A stretch of 64,000 nucleotides of DNA from Kuschelorhynchus macadamiae (taxonomy: Eukaryota; Arthropoda; Insecta; Coleoptera; Curculionidae). The notes below the pieces were generated by a model that saw nothing but the letters and a program-made list of their open reading frames with translations, did not search any database and was not told where the DNA came from. Within the stretch, counting starts at the first letter, position 1. Each line of letters starts with the position of its first letter. Position numbers and translations under genes: made by a program. The stretch lies in the NCBI GenBank assembly GCA_030620095.1, contig JAUTXW010001345.1:1956501-2020500 (forward strand), read 5' to 3'. Of this stretch, positions 62,345 to 64,000 are shown in pieces.

Positions 62345-62384
62345 ATCCGACGTTTCGCGTTCGATTGCACGAGGCATCTTCAGA
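62345..62384 (-). ncRNA. Hammerhead-ribozyme-like motif at the Penelope terminus
   Basis: On the minus strand CTGAAGA fits the CUGANGA core. TGCC and an imperfect partner before GAAAC give stem II, and GTC fits the cleavage triplet. Flanks ATCT and GGAT can pair as stem I. An extra U before GCC and a very short stem III make it a minimal form. Hammerhead motifs are known in Penelope-like elements; activity here is not shown. Confidence 0.4.
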
Positions 62385-62389
62385 GATCT

Positions 62390-63200
62390 TTACTCCACGA
62401 GATCTGAACACTGAATGAGCTCAAAGAGGTTCAGGCGGGCTTTTATACCCTTTATTATTTTATCTGTAATTTTACTTTTATAAAATCCTGGAACCGATGC
62501 TAAAACCTTGGTTTTCTTTACATTTACAATATGGCCAGTGGTATGCTGGTGTTCAGCTACAGCAGATTGAACAATTTGTTTCTTTTTAATACATCGTTCA
62601 TGTTTCTTAAGTCTAGTTGATATTGAGCGTCCTGTTTCTCCTACATACACTTTTCCACAGGAGCAAGGAATTTTATATACTCCTTCTCTTTGGAAAGGTA
62701 CAATATCTTTCTGGGATCGCAAGCATTGTCCAATCTTTTTATGTGTATTGCAGATTGTAAGTATGCTGAAACGCCGAATTAATCGTCCTATTTTATCTGT
62801 CGGGTCATGTATAGAGGGAAGAACAACTTTTCCTAACGGTGGCTCCATATTATTCTCCTTTGGCGGAATTGGATTACTATGTCTATTAATTGAGCGCTTA
62901 ATACCTTCAGTGCAATAGCCATTCCCTCTGAGAGCTTTGATCAGTTTCGATGTTTCCGATGTTAGAGAATCTTGATCAGAAATCGAAATAGCTCTGAATA
63001 CCAGTGAGTTAATAACCGATTTCTTATGTACTGGATGGTGATGGGAATTTGCATTTAAGTATCTATTTGTATGCGTCGGTTTTCTATACACAGAATGTAC
63101 TAATGTAGCATTTTCCTTCCTTTAAACACATACATCTAAAAAGGGAATCGTTGCATTAGATTCAATTTCCTTTGTAAACTTGATGTTATGATGTTGTTGA
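62390..63200 (-). pseudogene. Penelope reverse transcriptase C-terminus with GIY-YIG endonuclease
   Basis: From 63200 the frame gives TKEIESNATIPFLDV and, after a stop near 63122, HSVYRKPTHTNRYLN (63091 onward), the usual end of the Penelope RT. A linker follows, then the endonuclease GVYKIPCSCGKVYVGETGRS with GIY-YIG-like motifs, RLKKHERCI, AEHQHTTGHIV and a C-terminus ending at 62390. RT catalytic motifs are absent because the copy is 5'-truncated. Penelope elements use this endonuclease to nick target DNA and prime reverse transcription. The 233-codon open part is one of the better preserved frames in the window. Confidence 0.92.
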
Positions 63201-63242
63201 TTAAGGTGGGTGAGAAATATAAGGAGATTATCCTCTCCATAA

Positions 63243-63733
63243 GACGATTACTACGGCGGTCCAACATATGTACAATCTTTAATACACATTAGAAGATTGG
63301 ACAATGCTTGAGTGATGGAGAAGTGTATGTGGGAGAAACAGGACACTCAATATCAACTAGACTTAAGGAACAAGAACGATGTATTAAAACAAACAAATTG
63401 TTCAATCTGCTGTAGCTGAACAGCAGCATCCCACTGGCCATATTATAAATGTAGGAAGCCAAGGTTCTAGCATCGGTTCCAGGAGTTTATAAACGAAAAA
63501 TTAGAGAATCTATTGAAATATAACAAATAAAAAGTTTCAATAGAGATACGTGTTACGGTCTACATCACACGAGGAAACCGATCTTAACGCAGGGTCACGG
63601 TTCGGCGAGCACAAGTCGGCTATAAAAGTCCGCCTGAATCTCTTCCCTGAAGATACCTCGTGCAATCGAAGGCGAAACGTCGGATAGTAATTCCAATTTG
63701 ACTCGGTCTAATCCCAAGAACCAGGATTTCTTA
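63243..63733 (+). mobile_element. Penelope-like fragment, plus strand, head to head with the previous one
   Basis: The plus-strand pieces SDGEVYVGETGHSISTRLKE and IVQSAVAEQQHPTGHIINV match the minus copy's endonuclease, in different frames. The fragment ends in the shared terminus at 63733. It is more decayed than its partner. Confidence 0.85.
63647..63681 (+). ncRNA. Hammerhead-ribozyme-like motif in the plus-strand Penelope fragment
   Basis: CTGAAGA, then ACC...GGC, then GAAACGTC. Flanks TCC and GGA can form stem I. It has the same layout as at 62345-62384, with a G-C pair where that copy has a U-G pair. Confidence 0.4.
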
Positions 63734-64000
63734 ATTTATAAAATATTGTTTAAAAAAGCTTCTAATATTTTCTCATAGGATCAATCGTTTTTGGTCTAAA
63801 AATACGTTTGCTTTTTCACACCACCGCACCAAAATGGTAGAAGTAAGAAAAATTAACAAGCAACAAGTTTGCAGCGTAGTCCGTTTGAGCATTATAGATA
63901 AAAATATATTTCGTTTAAATGGAAACATCGCATTGTTTATAAAAATTCAGTATCATTATTCTAATTAAAATAATCAAGGAAAGTGTGAAAATCATTTATT

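Larger units (their letters stand above)
62297..63242 (-). mobile_element. Penelope-like element, 5'-truncated, minus strand
   Basis: The 3' terminus (left end, AAGAAATCATGGTTCTTGGG) is shared with the solo insertion at 6145 and with the plus-strand fragment ending at 63733. The coding part is RT C-terminus followed by a GIY-YIG endonuclease. It breaks at about 63242, where the second fragment starts in the opposite direction. Confidence 0.88.

Overview
This is a strongly AT-rich stretch of animal nuclear DNA. It is almost certainly insect: the transposon mix (Tc1/mariner, hAT, Transib, P-like, Penelope, Ty3/Gypsy, RTE and jockey-like) and the long (TA)n tracts fit an expanded insect genome. 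I cannot name the order; a beetle-like genome is only a guess. I found no ordinary host protein-coding gene, rRNA or functional tRNA. Every protein signal belongs to a mobile element, and nearly all are broken by stops, frameshifts or deletions.

Layout. 1-11.8 kb: a tandem array of a ~4.9 kb non-coding unit (three partial copies). Copy 1 carries a mariner with ~450-bp inverted repeats and copy 2 a 144-bp Penelope-terminus insertion; sister copies supply the empty sites. 12-15 kb: a 5'-truncated RTE retrotransposon, then a duplicated ~230-bp segment, one copy of which was hit by a nested palindromic MITE. 15-24 kb: dispersed and tandem non-coding repeats and a poly(A)-tailed jockey-like relic. 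24.2-25.8 kb: a Transib (RAG1-related) transposase relic. 27-31.2 kb: a tRNA-like SINE fragment, a mariner relic, and a nearly full-length hAT element with recognisable ends. 34.3-39.5 kb: (TA)n tracts, three palindromic mini-elements and a mariner-derived element made mostly of its inverted repeats. 39.5-44.9 kb: a complete-length but defective Ty3/Gypsy element with nearly identical LTRs and a CAAC target duplication. 45.9-47.8 kb: a Tc1 element with long inverted repeats. 48.3-51.4 kb: THAP/P-like relic, mariner MITE, foldback. 51.4-53.5 kb: a mariner with ~540-bp inverted repeats sitting inside (TA)n. 55.9-58.5 kb: another long-inverted-repeat mariner. 59.9-60.8 kb: a P-element-like deletion derivative with a THAP exon. 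62.3-63.7 kb: two Penelope fragments head to head.

The genes do not form a host pathway; the window is a fossil bed of nested insertions. Two themes stand out. First, several unrelated Tc1/mariner families here share very long terminal inverted repeats and a taste for TA-rich targets. Second, a compact hammerhead-ribozyme-like scaffold (short stem I, CUGANGA-like core, GCC/GGC stem, then GAAACGUC) recurs at Penelope termini, in a 144-bp solo insertion, and inside a family of palindromic mini-elements. The second theme is the best candidate for an under-described system, but the ribozyme activity is inferred from the sequence only.
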